From the NCBI GenBank assembly GCA_024743215.1, contig JANSWZ010000004.1, positions 1-64,000 on the forward strand: a stretch of DNA of 64,000 bases, in the 5' to 3' direction. Source of the stretch: Alphaproteobacteria bacterium. Its GTDB lineage: Bacteria > Pseudomonadota > Alphaproteobacteria > Rhizobiales > GCA-2746425. Below the pieces are notes generated by a model that did no database searches, had not been told where the DNA came from, and saw only the letters and a list, made by a program, of their open reading frames with translations. A program made the translations under genes and the position numbers. Positions 19,325 to 29,706 of the stretch are shown here, one piece after another (position 1 is the stretch's first letter; every line of letters begins with the position of its first letter).

Positions 19325-20536
19325 ATGGAACGTTACGGGAAATTGGCACTGGGGCTCATCTGTCTCTCTGTTGTAGGTGGATCTTTTAAACTTGGCTGGA
19401 CAGGCGAAGCGGCAGCAGCGACGACAACCTTTGAAAAACAGGACCTTGATAAATGGTCAGAAACATTTTCGGCTGAAGATACCGTTTTGGATGTCACCGC
19501 AATTGCCCTTGGTCTGGAAAACCCATGGGGGATGAGTTTCCTACCCGATGGGACTGTCCTGGTAACTGAACGCCCCGGCCGCTTGCGGTTGGCACAAGAC
19601 GGTCAGTTAGGCCCTGCAATCGACGGATTACCTGACATTTATGATGGCGGGCAGGGTGGTTTGCTGGATGTCGCGCTTGATCCCAATTTTGCAGATAATC
19701 AACTGATTTACCTGTCGTTCTCAGAACCCGGTGAAGGGGGCGCGGGAACGGCTATCCTGCGTGCGCGCCTGAACAGAGAGGGGCTTGAGGGAAATCTTGA
19801 TCAACAAGAAGTGATATTCCGTCAGAATATCAAATCCGGCGGCGGGCGTCATTTTGGTTCGCGGCTGACATTTGCGCCTGACGGCACATTGTTTGCAACA
19901 ATTGGCGAGCGCGGCGATCCGGACAGGGCGCAGGATCCGCAGGATCATGCCGGATCCATCATTCGGATTAATTCTGATGGCTCCATCCCTGATAACAACC
20001 CATTTCTAGGGGTTGCAAACACGCTTCCCGAATTGTGGTCGATTGGCCATCGCAACCCACAGGGTGCAGCGATTCACCCTGAAACAGGTCTGCACTGGAC
20101 TGTCGAGCATGGCGCACGTGGCGGTGACGAGTTGAACCTCCCGATAGCTGGTAAAAACTATGGTTGGCCGGAAATTTCATATGGCCGCCACTATTCAGGC
20201 TTCAAAATCGGTCAGGGGAATGAAGGGGAAGGCTTTGAACAGCCTGTTCATTATTGGGACCCGTCAATCGCTCCATCCGGGCTTGCATTTTACGGACCGA
20301 ACGGTGTGGAAAGCTGGAATGGCAATGCTTTTGTTGGCGCATTGAAGGATCAGCTGATTGCACGGCTAGACGTCGATATCAGCGGTGCTGCGCCTCAAGT
20401 GGTTCACGAAGAGCAATGGGACATGTCGAAATGGGGTCGCATTCGCGACGTCGATGTCGATGCGGCAGGCAATATCTGGTTCCTCACAGATGAATATGAA
20501 GGCGGTGTCTTTAAAATCACGCCGCAAGGTCAATAA
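19325..20536 (+). CDS. PQQ-dependent sugar (glucose/sorbosone) dehydrogenase-like protein
   Basis: A 403-residue exported six-bladed beta-propeller of the GSDH family (soluble aldose dehydrogenase/YliI type). Key stretches are LENPWGMSFLPDGTVLVTER, DGGQGGLLDVALDPNF, HFGSRLTFAPDGTLFATIGE, SIGHRNPQGAAIHP and WTVEHGARGGDELN. The catalytic His and Arg usual for this family fall in the HFGSRL and GHRNPQG segments. ATG 19325 is chosen because GGAG lies just upstream and a signal peptide follows (KLALGLICLSVVGG, ending EAAAA). Longer starts (19091, 19280) lack this. The sugar and the real need for PQQ are unverified. Confidence 0.87.
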   Translation: MERYGKLALGLICLSVVGGSFKLGWTGEAAAATTTFEKQDLDKWSETFSAEDTVLDVTAIALGLENPWGMSFLPDGTVLVTERPGRLRLAQDGQLGPAIDGLPDIYDGGQGGLLDVALDPNFADNQLIYLSFSEPGEGGAGTAILRARLNREGLEGNLDQQEVIFRQNIKSGGGRHFGSRLTFAPDGTLFATIGERGDPDRAQDPQDHAGSIIRINSDGSIPDNNPFLGVANTLPELWSIGHRNPQGAAIHPETGLHWTVEHGARGGDELNLPIAGKNYGWPEISYGRHYSGFKIGQGNEGEGFEQPVHYWDPSIAPSGLAFYGPNGVESWNGNAFVGALKDQLIARLDVDISGAAPQVVHEEQWDMSKWGRIRDVDVDAAGNIWFLTDEYEGGVFKITPQGQ

Positions 20537-20577
20537 CTTCCACTCATCCATAACAATGTCAGGCCTTGTCGGTGAAA

Positions 20578-21093
20578 ATGCTCCTTATACTCTTGCTGCT
20601 GCTTGGTATTGTTGCGCTGGCTTTCATGATGCTGGGGCCTGACAAATTATGGAATCGGTTGCAACAGATTGAACCCGTCGATCTGTCGACATGGCCAGGT
20701 CGCGCCACCCCGAATTGGGCTTTGGCCTGTCCGGATACGCCCGATGGTGGCAGCTTTTGCAAAGGCGCTGAACGAACGCATACGAGCTCTGCAGTCAAAG
20801 CAGGCACTGCCGAATTATTTGACTGGTTCATCACCTATGTGACCGGAGACGGCAGGTCTGCAGCGAGCGTAGTGACGCGCGATGACGGGCAGAGAAAGGC
20901 ACGCTTTCAGATATTATCATCCGGATTAAAGTTTCCGGATTTTATTGATCTGGAGATTGTCGATCTGGGAAGTGGTACTGCAAGCGCGGCCATCTTGTCG
21001 CAGAGCTTGTTGGGCACCGAAGATTTCGGCGTCAATGCTCAAAGGGTCGATGAATGGCTGAAAGCCTATTCGGCTGAATTCCCGCCTGAATAA
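20578..21093 (+). CDS. DUF1499 family protein
   Basis: A 171-residue protein with an N-terminal membrane anchor (MLLILLLLLGIVALAFMML) and a periplasmic domain. Features such as PNWALACPDTPDG, RKARFQILSSGLKFPDFIDLEIV, AILSQSLLG and DFGVNAQRVDEWL fit DUF1499. No function is known. Start candidates are TTG 20566, GTG 20572 and ATG 20578. It follows the GSDH-like gene by about 40 bases and is probably in the same transcript. Confidence 0.7.
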   Translation: MLLILLLLLGIVALAFMMLGPDKLWNRLQQIEPVDLSTWPGRATPNWALACPDTPDGGSFCKGAERTHTSSAVKAGTAELFDWFITYVTGDGRSAASVVTRDDGQRKARFQILSSGLKFPDFIDLEIVDLGSGTASAAILSQSLLGTEDFGVNAQRVDEWLKAYSAEFPPE

Positions 21094-21154
21094 GGCGGTT
21101 ACCAATTCAGGTCCGCGCTGGCATAATCCAGCGAATCATCAGGAGCCCCAAGCC

Positions 21155-21331
21155 ATGAAACTCAGCAGCCCCTCATTTGGCGTCTTTATAATATCAGTTG
21201 TTCTGTTCGCATTGGTCATTGCGGTCAGATATCTCGGCATCGCGATACCGGTCATATCGGGGAATACATTTGAAATGCTGCTGGTCGCCTATGTGGCGAT
21301 GCTGGTTGGGGTCATTTTCGGCAATATTTAG
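21155..21331 (+). CDS. Conserved-looking 58-residue membrane protein
   Basis: A short ORF with a good ribosome site (AGGAG ten bases before ATG 21155). It starts MKLSSPSFGVFIIS and has two hydrophobic segments separated by a short Ile/Pro/Gly stretch (AIPVISGN). I recall similar tiny two-helix proteins in other Alphaproteobacteria, but no function. It ends seven bases before the convergent tldD stop. Confidence 0.65.
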   Translation: MKLSSPSFGVFIISVVLFALVIAVRYLGIAIPVISGNTFEMLLVAYVAMLVGVIFGNI

Positions 21332-21337
21332 GATGTT

Positions 21338-22768
21338 CTAGCCCGTTTGCGTTCCGCCAACCGTAATTCCGTCAATGCGCAGGGTCGGCTGACCAACGCC
21401 AACTGGCACCCATTGTCCGGCCTTGCCACATGTGCCCATACCTCGATCCAACTGCAGATCATTGCCAATCATCGACACGCGCCGCATGGCATCAGGACCA
21501 TTGCCAATCAGCATAGCACCCTTCACCGGTGTGCCGATTTTGCCGTTTTTGACGCGGTAGGCTTCAGTGCAGGAAAAGACAAATTTGCCTGAAGTGATAT
21601 CGACCTGTCCGCCACCAAAAGAGACCGCATAAATCCCGTCTTTCAATGAGCCGATTATGTCTTCCGGCGCATCATTGCCGCCCAGCATGTAAGTGTTCGT
21701 CATGCGGGGCATGGGCACGTGAGCATAGGACTGTCGACGCCCATTACCTGTGGCCGCAACCCCCATCAGCCGGGCATTCTGACGATCCTGCATGTAGCCA
21801 ACCAGCTTGCCATCCTCAATCAGAACTGTGTTTGATGTCGGCGTTCCTTCATCATCCACCGTCAGCGATCCACGTCTGGCGGCAATGGTTCCATCGTCAA
21901 CAATGGTAACGCCTTTGGATGCAACTTGCTCACCCATCAGACTTGCAAAAGCGGATGTACCCTTGCGGTTGAAATCACCTTCCAAACCGTGGCCGACAGC
22001 TTCATGCAGCAAAATTCCAGGCCAGCCAGGCCCCAGCACAACATCCATCTCGCCTGCTGGCGCGGCCTCGGCGCCCAGATTGACGCGCGCCTGCCGTATG
22101 GCTTCATCGACACCGGCCTTCCAGGCTGTCTCGGTAATGAAAGCGTCAAACCCATCGCGTCCGCCAAATCCGTAGGAGCCGGTTTCCTGCCGTTCTCCGT
22201 CCTTGGCAATAACTGATACGTTGAACCGCAGCATGGGGCGAATATCTTCCACCAAATGGCCATCAGCACGCAGAATTTTCACAATTTGCCAACTGGCCGC
22301 CAGGCTGGCTGAAACCTGTGCAATGTCTGCACCTGTATCTCTGGCATAGGCATCAACGGCTTCCAGCAAAGCAATTTTCTGGCCGTATTCAGGTGATGTC
22401 AGAGGGTTTTCGTCGCTGTAGAGTTTGGCGTTTGTCCCCATCGGCGCATCAGAATAGGTGCCGGAATAGCCTTTGCCGACAGCACCAACGGCGTCGACCG
22501 CGCGGTCCAAAGCGGCATCGGACAATTCACTGGAATGGGAATATCCGACGGCCTCACCACAAACACTGCGCAGCCCAAAGCCTTGGTCCACATCGAAGGT
22601 GGCGCTTTTCAAACGACCATTGTCGAAGCTGAGACTTTCCTGCTGACGGTATTCGGCAAACAATTCGCCATCATCAGAATGTACCAGCGCATCGGCAACA
22701 CGTTGCTTGGTATTGGCAAATGAAAGGTCCAGCCCTTCAAAAAAATCATCTGGATTGGAAATTGTCAT
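21338..22768 (-). CDS. tldD: Metalloprotease TldD
   Basis: A 476-residue protein of the TldD/PmbA family. TldD is the catalytic zinc subunit of the TldD-TldE protease, which degrades unfolded peptides and matures microcins. The active-site motif HEAVGHGLEGD (His255, Glu256, His260) is visible, with the C-terminal Cys-rich end MRRVSMIGNDLQLDRGMGTCGKAGQWVPV. Its start overlaps the ialB-2 stop as TAATG, so translation is probably coupled. The TldE/PmbA partner is not in the window. Confidence 0.94.
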   Translation of the reverse strand: MTISNPDDFFEGLDLSFANTKQRVADALVHSDDGELFAEYRQQESLSFDNGRLKSATFDVDQGFGLRSVCGEAVGYSHSSELSDAALDRAVDAVGAVGKGYSGTYSDAPMGTNAKLYSDENPLTSPEYGQKIALLEAVDAYARDTGADIAQVSASLAASWQIVKILRADGHLVEDIRPMLRFNVSVIAKDGERQETGSYGFGGRDGFDAFITETAWKAGVDEAIRQARVNLGAEAAPAGEMDVVLGPGWPGILLHEAVGHGLEGDFNRKGTSAFASLMGEQVASKGVTIVDDGTIAARRGSLTVDDEGTPTSNTVLIEDGKLVGYMQDRQNARLMGVAATGNGRRQSYAHVPMPRMTNTYMLGGNDAPEDIIGSLKDGIYAVSFGGGQVDITSGKFVFSCTEAYRVKNGKIGTPVKGAMLIGNGPDAMRRVSMIGNDLQLDRGMGTCGKAGQWVPVGVGQPTLRIDGITVGGTQTG

Positions 22769-23271
22769 TATGGCAGGGCATCATAGCCAGCGCTGAAGCC
22801 GGACAAGGAAATGGGAATGCCGATGCCGTCTTCCGGCGATACGAATACGATGAAGGTAGCCTGCTGCCCCCGGCGCAACTTATTGAGCAACTCGTCTTCC
22901 ATAATGACTTCTGCAAGACAGCCCTCAGCAACGCAACGCACAAAACCAGCTCGACCAATGTCTTCCTCGTCGATTTTCAGGCCAAGACCAGATGGCAGGA
23001 GCACACCAAGCGGTGTAATGATACGAAGCAGTTTTGCTTTGCCATCAGCAGTTTTCAGCATGATGACGCTGAGGCCGACATTGGACCGGGATTCCGCTAC
23101 AACATACTGCATGAGAGCACACTGAGGTCCCTGAGCACCCGGCGGCGTCTCGCAACGCATGTTCCAGTCACCATACGGTGTCTGTGACTGCTGAGCATTT
23201 GCTGGAAATGACGCAAACGACAGGGCGCTTAAAAACACAAAAGCGGAAAACGCTCGAAAAGAAATCTGCAT
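22768..23271 (-). CDS. Invasion-associated locus B (IalB) family protein, copy 2
   Basis: A 167-residue exported protein. A signal peptide ends near FPANAQQ, then YGDWNMRCETPPGAQGPQCALMQYV, ITPLGVLLPSGLGLKID and RCVAEGC follow, all typical of the IalB family. Two Cys pairs suggest disulfides. It lies directly upstream of tldD and its stop shares a base with the tldD start. Its role is unknown. Confidence 0.88.
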   Translation of the reverse strand: MQISFRAFSAFVFLSALSFASFPANAQQSQTPYGDWNMRCETPPGAQGPQCALMQYVVAESRSNVGLSVIMLKTADGKAKLLRIITPLGVLLPSGLGLKIDEEDIGRAGFVRCVAEGCLAEVIMEDELLNKLRRGQQATFIVFVSPEDGIGIPISLSGFSAGYDALP

Positions 23272-23796
23272 GGGACCCGATCTCGATTAACCAAAGTTGT
23301 AACGTCCCTAGCAGAGCATGGCACGCTGTCAAGCAATGCAGCGGTCAAGCTTGTGGTTCGCTCCCGATTTCAGGCAAAATCCAGTGTTTCTTACACGAAT
23401 TTAATGCGCTGGAAGGGCAATCGGGGCCGGACGCTGCTGCCCTGTGTGGATGTTCCCGAAATCGGGCGATAATCTGTCACAGGTACAATTTAATCTATTG
23501 CCCTATTGTTTCTGGGGAGGCCGTGAAAGAGGCGAGCTTGATCCGACCGGGCAGATGTAATATTCATATTTGTGAATGTTTATCTGTGTGGTGGCGAAAA
23601 GTAGCAGTGTTTGGACGTAAGTTCCTCTCGACACAGCTTGGTAAGCCTCGTATATGATGGCGGAAATATGGAATAGATTTCTGCTTTTTGTGCCCCTGAG
23701 GATGGATCATCGCCGGACACTGGGGTACTTAGTTGAAACGGAGTCGCTTTTGCAGCGGCACCACACACAAATTCAAACTGGCAAAAGGTTGTCATT
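23272..23796. other. 525-base intergenic region upstream of the cta operon
   Basis: No gene is seen. It must carry the divergent promoters of ialB-2/tldD and of ctaC. One GAGTC (CcrM-type GANTC) site is at 23741-23745, about 50 bases before ctaC. I see no clear FNR-type palindrome or riboswitch. Confidence 0.5.
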
Positions 23797-24681
23797 ATGA
23801 TGAAGTTGAAGCGCAGTGCGTCCGCGCTTTCGGAATTTTCAAAGCGGTCCGCAACTGTCCTTTTTGGCGGCGCAGCCGCCTCATTTGGGCTTGGTAGTGC
23901 CGCTTTTGCTGCCCAACCTACACCTTGGCAGATAAGTTTTCAGGAAGCCGCCGCTCCCGTCATGGAGCAGATCAACTCGTTCAATACATTCACTTTGTGG
24001 ATCGTTACCCCGATCGTGTTGTTCGTTTTGGCACTTCTGATCATATGCGCGGTTCGGTTTAACTCAAAAGCCAACCCGACCCCGTCCAAGACGACTCACA
24101 ATGCCATGATCGAGGTTGCCTGGACCGTCGTACCGGTGTTGATTCTGGTTGTAATGGCTGTTCCATCCTTCCGTCTGCTCTACAATCAGCTTGAGATTCC
24201 AGAAGCCCATATGACGATCAAGGCAACTGGTTATCAGTGGTATTGGGGTTATGAATATCCTGACAATGATGACATTTCCTTTGATTCCTACATGCTGCAG
24301 GAAGATGAACTTGGCCCAGATGATCCAAGGCTTCTGGCTGTCGACAACGAGATTGTCGTGCCTGTTGGCAAGGTTATTCGTGTTCAGGTAACGGCAGCCG
24401 ATGTTCTGCATTCCTTTGCCATGCCTTCTATGGGCTTGAAGATGGATGCCGTTCCCGGCCGATTGAATGAAACCTGGTTCGAAGCCGAACGTGAAGGCAT
24501 TTATTACGGTCAGTGCTCTGAGCTGTGTGGCGTTCTTCATGCCTTCATGCCAATCGCAATCCGTGTTGTCAGCGATGAACAATTCGCGCAATGGGCGCAG
24601 ATGGCCGTTGAAGACGTGGAAGGTGCCAATGAAATGCTGGCAGTCCTTCTGGATGAGCAACGCAAACTGGCTCAGCGCTAA
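23797..24681 (+). CDS. ctaC: Cytochrome c oxidase subunit II
   Basis: A 294-residue subunit of the aa3-type terminal oxidase that receives electrons from cytochrome c. A signal peptide (ending AAFAAQ) is followed by two transmembrane helices. A periplasmic cupredoxin domain carries the Trp-rich GYQWYWGYEYP and the CuA site HSFAMPSMGLKMDAVPG plus CSELCGVLHAFM. It is the first gene of the ctaC-D-B-coxF-G-E cluster. Confidence 0.97.
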   Translation: MMKLKRSASALSEFSKRSATVLFGGAAASFGLGSAAFAAQPTPWQISFQEAAAPVMEQINSFNTFTLWIVTPIVLFVLALLIICAVRFNSKANPTPSKTTHNAMIEVAWTVVPVLILVVMAVPSFRLLYNQLEIPEAHMTIKATGYQWYWGYEYPDNDDISFDSYMLQEDELGPDDPRLLAVDNEIVVPVGKVIRVQVTAADVLHSFAMPSMGLKMDAVPGRLNETWFEAEREGIYYGQCSELCGVLHAFMPIAIRVVSDEQFAQWAQMAVEDVEGANEMLAVLLDEQRKLAQR

Positions 24682-24689
24682 GTCTAAAA

Positions 24690-24708
24690 GGCGCTGACAG
24701 TCAGCGCC
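24690..24708 (+). other. Intercistronic hairpin between ctaC and ctaD
   Basis: GGCGCTGA, loop CAG, TCAGCGCC: a perfect 8-bp stem nine bases after the ctaC stop, with no T-tract. It could stabilise the ctaC 3' end or mark an RNA processing site in the operon, setting different subunit levels (inference). Confidence 0.55.
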
Positions 24709-24757
24709 GACGAAATTGAAATAGGCCCGATAGGGCAGCCGGGATAGAGAATTTTGA

Positions 24758-26401
<1,644 letters not shown>

Positions 26402-26508
26402 AGCGCCGGGCAATTGACTGAAACTGCGCTGCCGGCCTTTCGTGAGAACAGGCTGGCAGTTTGCTTAGAAGACCAACGTGACAAACCAACAAACTGAACC
26501 GGGCAAAC

Positions 26509-27477
26509 ATGTCGACAGCGGATATCGAGGCACGAACAGAATTGCAGGCACTCGCCGGCACAGCTGCTGAGCACCGTATTTCTCAGGCAGAGCCGCGTGA
26601 TTTCTTTGCGCTGATGAAGCCTGGCGTGATGCGTCTTGTGGTCTTCACAGCTCTTGTTGGACTCGTCAGCGCTGCTGCAACATCTGGCACCATGCTTTTG
26701 GACCCGGTCACGGGTGCCATTGCGCTGTTTTGTATCGCTATTGGTGGCGGGGCGTCCGGTGCACTGAACATGTGGTATGAAGCTGATCTCGACCGGATGA
26801 TGAAGCGGACTGCCAACCGCCCGATTCCCGCGGGCCGCGTATCCAGTGATGAGGCGTTGGCTTTTGGACTGATCATGGCAGTGTTGTCAGTGATGGTACT
26901 GGGGCTGGTGTCGAACTGGCTTGCGGCCGGGCTGCTGGCTTTCACTATCTTCTTCTATGCCGTGGTTTACACAGTTTGGCTGAAACGCTCCACGCAGCAG
27001 AACATCGTCATTGGTGGTGCTGCCGGCGCGCTGCCACCTGTTGTGGCTTGGGCAGCGATGACAGGTTCTGTGGGCATTGAGGCTTTTGCACTGTTTTTCA
27101 TCATCTTCATGTGGACACCACCGCATTTCTGGGCATTGGCGCTGTTTGCCAGTCAGGACTATGCCCGAGCCGGCATTCCCATGATGCCTGTCGTTTCAGG
27201 CGATGCCTATACCCGCAAACAGATCCTGATTTATGCGGTGCTGTTGGCGCCAGTTGCTATGGCACCGTGGTTACTTGGCTTTGGCGGACTTGTCTATGGC
27301 ATCACCACTGCAGCACTGAGCCTTGGTTTTATCTTCTACGCCATTGGCGTGTACCGCGACAAAAATCTGGATAATAGCAACCGTGCCGCCAAGCGGCTGT
27401 TTGCCTATTCTATCCTGTATCTGTTTGCATTGTTTGGCGTGCTTCTTCTGGAAGCCGTCATCAGACTTGCATTGTGA
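26509..27477 (+). CDS. ctaB: Protoheme IX farnesyltransferase
   Basis: A 322-residue UbiA-family polytopic enzyme that converts heme b to heme o for the oxidase. It has the prenyl-diphosphate-binding motif [21 protein letters not shown] and the second conserved region [20 protein letters not shown]. It sits inside the oxidase cluster as in other Rhizobiales. The start is supported by membership length; ATG 26509 follows a weak ribosome site. Confidence 0.96.
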   Translation: MSTADIEARTELQALAGTAAEHRISQAEPRDFFALMKPGVMRLVVFTALVGLVSAAATSGTMLLDPVTGAIALFCIAIGGGASGALNMWYEADLDRMMKRTANRPIPAGRVSSDEALAFGLIMAVLSVMVLGLVSNWLAAGLLAFTIFFYAVVYTVWLKRSTQQNIVIGGAAGALPPVVAWAAMTGSVGIEAFALFFIIFMWTPPHFWALALFASQDYARAGIPMMPVVSGDAYTRKQILIYAVLLAPVAMAPWLLGFGGLVYGITTAALSLGFIFYAIGVYRDKNLDNSNRAAKRLFAYSILYLFALFGVLLLEAVIRLAL

Positions 27478-27485
27478 GACCGACC

Positions 27486-27656
27486 ATGAACGAACCAAAC
27501 ACGGTAGATGACGGCCTGGAATTATCCCCCGAAGACAAAAAACGGCGCAACAGACGATCCGTCGCGATTGCCCTTGGACTTATTTTTCTGGTAGCTCTGT
27601 TCTACATCATGACAATTTTCAAATTCGGCCCGGCCCTCATGAACAAGCCACTTTAA
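27486..27656 (+). CDS. coxF: CoxF-like small oxidase-operon protein
   Basis: A 56-residue protein with a charged N-terminus (LSPEDKKRRNRRS) and one membrane helix (VAIALGLIFLVALFYIMTIF). Its position between ctaB and ctaG and its length match the small CoxF protein of alphaproteobacterial cta operons. ATG 27486 is preferred to the GTG at 27474. It probably assists oxidase assembly; the exact role is unknown. Confidence 0.8.
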   Translation: MNEPNTVDDGLELSPEDKKRRNRRSVAIALGLIFLVALFYIMTIFKFGPALMNKPL

Positions 27657-27672
27657 AAAAGGTTCCTGATTG

Positions 27673-28293
27673 ATGCAGAGCACGCAAGCAGAGCATACAG
27701 AAGAAAAACGTCAGAAACGGCAACGCATTACTGCTGCTGCCTGTGTCGTTTTTTTGTCAACCATGATCGGCATGTCTTATGCTGCTGTACCGCTTTACGA
27801 ACTGTTCTGCAGGGTTACAGGTTACGGTGGCACCACACAGGTGGCTGAAGCTGAATCCGATCGGGTAATTGATCGACAGATCACAATCCGCTTTGATGCA
27901 AATATTGCTGCAGGCCTGCCGTGGAAGTTCAAGCCTACCGAGCGCCAGATGGTCTTGCAGGTTGGTGAAACCGGACATGCTGCCTATGGGTTTTCCAATC
28001 TGGCAGAATCCGAGACCATTGGCACCTCCACATTCAATGTGACGCCGCAATCTGCCGGGGCCTATTTCAACAAGCTGGAATGTTTCTGTTTTACAGAACA
28101 AAAGCTCGCTGCTGGCGAAAGTGTTGAAATGCCGGTTGTCTTTTTTATTGATCCGGCAATTGCAGATGATCCGGAATTGGATTCGGTAAGCACGATAACT
28201 CTTTCCTACACCTTTTTTCCGGTCGAAGGCGGCGTCGAACCTGTCGCAAAGCTGGATAAGGATACCAAAGACGATACCCCTGAAAAGCTTTAG
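27673..28293 (+). CDS. ctaG: Cytochrome c oxidase assembly protein CtaG/Cox11
   Basis: A 206-residue copper chaperone that inserts CuB into subunit I. It has one N-terminal membrane helix and a periplasmic domain with AAVPLYELFCRVTGYGGTT. The copper-binding CxC follows in NKLECFCFTEQ, then VEMPVVFFIDP. It starts at ATG 27673 (a TTG three bases earlier is also in frame). The C-terminal Asp/Lys-rich tail is short. Confidence 0.96.
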   Translation: MQSTQAEHTEEKRQKRQRITAAACVVFLSTMIGMSYAAVPLYELFCRVTGYGGTTQVAEAESDRVIDRQITIRFDANIAAGLPWKFKPTERQMVLQVGETGHAAYGFSNLAESETIGTSTFNVTPQSAGAYFNKLECFCFTEQKLAAGESVEMPVVFFIDPAIADDPELDSVSTITLSYTFFPVEGGVEPVAKLDKDTKDDTPEKL

Positions 28294-28377
28294 GGCAGAA
28301 ACTAAAAAGCTCTATGAGCGAACGGAAATTCGCGCTATTGAAGCGCTAGCAAAAGACGAGAAAGACCGGGGAACAAC

Positions 28378-29211
28378 ATGGCTGACACACACGCCAACAA
28401 TCATGACTACCACCTTGTAGACCCAAGCCCATGGCCGTTTGTTGGCTCTGCGTCCGCTTTGGCACTGGCTTTGGGTGCCGTTGGCTATTTTCATGAGGCT
28501 TCGGCTTTGTGGATGTTGCCAGGATTTTTGGGCGTGATCTACACGATGATCGCTTGGTGGCGCGATGTCATCAAGGAAAGTCACGAAGGTCATCATACCA
28601 AAGTGGTTCAGTTGCATTTACGCTATGGCATGATTTTGTTCATCGCCTCTGAAGTGATGTTCTTCGTGGCCTGGTTCTGGGCATTCTTTGATGCAAGCCT
28701 GTTTGCTGGAGAAGCGCAGCAGGTTGCACGTGTCGAGCACACTGGTGGAATCTGGCCGCCGGTTGGCATTGAAGTGTTTGATCCATGGCATCTGCCGTTG
28801 CTGAACACATTGATCCTGTTGACATCTGGTACAACTGTTACCTGGGCGCACCATGCGCTGCTGCACAATGACCGCAATGGCCTCAAATGGGGTTTAATCC
28901 TCACCGTGATTTTGGGCGTGCTGTTTTCTGTGGTTCAGGCCTATGAGTACTCACATGCTGCCTTCGCTTTTGCCGACAGCATTTATGGCGCAACCTTCTA
29001 CATGACAACTGGCTTCCATGGCTTCCATGTTTTGATTGGGACCATCTTCCTCATTGTATGCCTGGTGCGAGCGCTGCAGGGCGACTTTACACCACAGAAG
29101 CATTTCGGCTTTGAGGCTGCTGCCTGGTACTGGCATTTTGTGGATGTGGTGTGGCTGTTCCTGTTTGCCGCAATTTACATCTGGGGATCAGTCGGCGCGA
29201 CGATTCACTAA
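28378..29211 (+). CDS. ctaE: Cytochrome c oxidase subunit III
   Basis: A 277-residue, seven-helix subunit of the aa3 oxidase. Typical stretches are HDYHLVDPSPWPFVGS near the N-terminus, RYGMILFIASEVMFFVAWFW, and the C-terminal TGFHGFHVLIGTIFL and WYWHFVDVVWLFLF. It is the last structural gene of the operon and is followed by a terminator. Confidence 0.98.
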   Translation: MADTHANNHDYHLVDPSPWPFVGSASALALALGAVGYFHEASALWMLPGFLGVIYTMIAWWRDVIKESHEGHHTKVVQLHLRYGMILFIASEVMFFVAWFWAFFDASLFAGEAQQVARVEHTGGIWPPVGIEVFDPWHLPLLNTLILLTSGTTVTWAHHALLHNDRNGLKWGLILTVILGVLFSVVQAYEYSHAAFAFADSIYGATFYMTTGFHGFHVLIGTIFLIVCLVRALQGDFTPQKHFGFEAAAWYWHFVDVVWLFLFAAIYIWGSVGATIH

Positions 29212-29234
29212 AACCTTAAACGGTTTGGAATATT

Positions 29235-29266
29235 GGCGCGCCCGGCAAGCCGGGTGCGCCTTTTTT
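29235..29266 (+). terminator. Rho-independent terminator after ctaE
   Basis: An 11-bp GC stem (29235-29245 with 29250-29260, one G-T pair), loop CAAG, then six T. It should end most cta operon transcripts. DUF983 and SURF1 downstream may be read at lower level or from their own promoter. Confidence 0.92.
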
Positions 29267-29295
29267 GTGTCTTCCACCTACGGAGAGTTTTAGCA

Positions 29296-29706
29296 TTGAC
29301 CGATATGGATGACCTGATGCGCTATCCTGTTCTGACTGTTGGTCAGACTGGCTTGAAGGGTAAATGCCCCAGATGCGGTCAGGGTCGCCTTTTTTCCGGT
29401 TTCTTAACAACCGCCGATAAGTGCGAACGCTGTGATCTGGATTTCGCATTCATCGATAGCGGAGACGGTCCTGCGGTCTTTGTTATATTCATTGTTGGTT
29501 TTCTGGCAGTTGTCGGTGTCCTGATGACCGAAGTGATGTTCATGCCGCCCATCTGGCTCAACATGTTGATCTGGATGCCTCTCACCCTCTTTCTCTGTTT
29601 GACATTCCTGCGCCCGTTAAAGGGCCTTCTGATTGCACAACAATACCAACGCAAAGCTGCTGAAGGCACCTTGCGGGACGGCGACAGGTCTGAAGATGTC
29701 AAGTGA
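29296..29706 (+). CDS. DUF983 domain protein
   Basis: A 136-residue membrane protein. A zinc-ribbon-like GKCPRCGQGRLFSGFL with a second pair CERCDLDF precedes two membrane helices (VFVIFIVGFLAVVGVLM and MLIWMPLTLFLCLTFL), the DUF983 layout. It is routinely found next to oxidase genes in Rhizobiales; the function is unknown, probably in oxidase or heme/copper handling. TTG 29296 is favoured by CGGAGAG at the right distance; ATG 29305 is an alternative. Its end overlaps the SURF1 start. Confidence 0.85.
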   Translation: MTDMDDLMRYPVLTVGQTGLKGKCPRCGQGRLFSGFLTTADKCERCDLDFAFIDSGDGPAVFVIFIVGFLAVVGVLMTEVMFMPPIWLNMLIWMPLTLFLCLTFLRPLKGLLIAQQYQRKAAEGTLRDGDRSEDVK

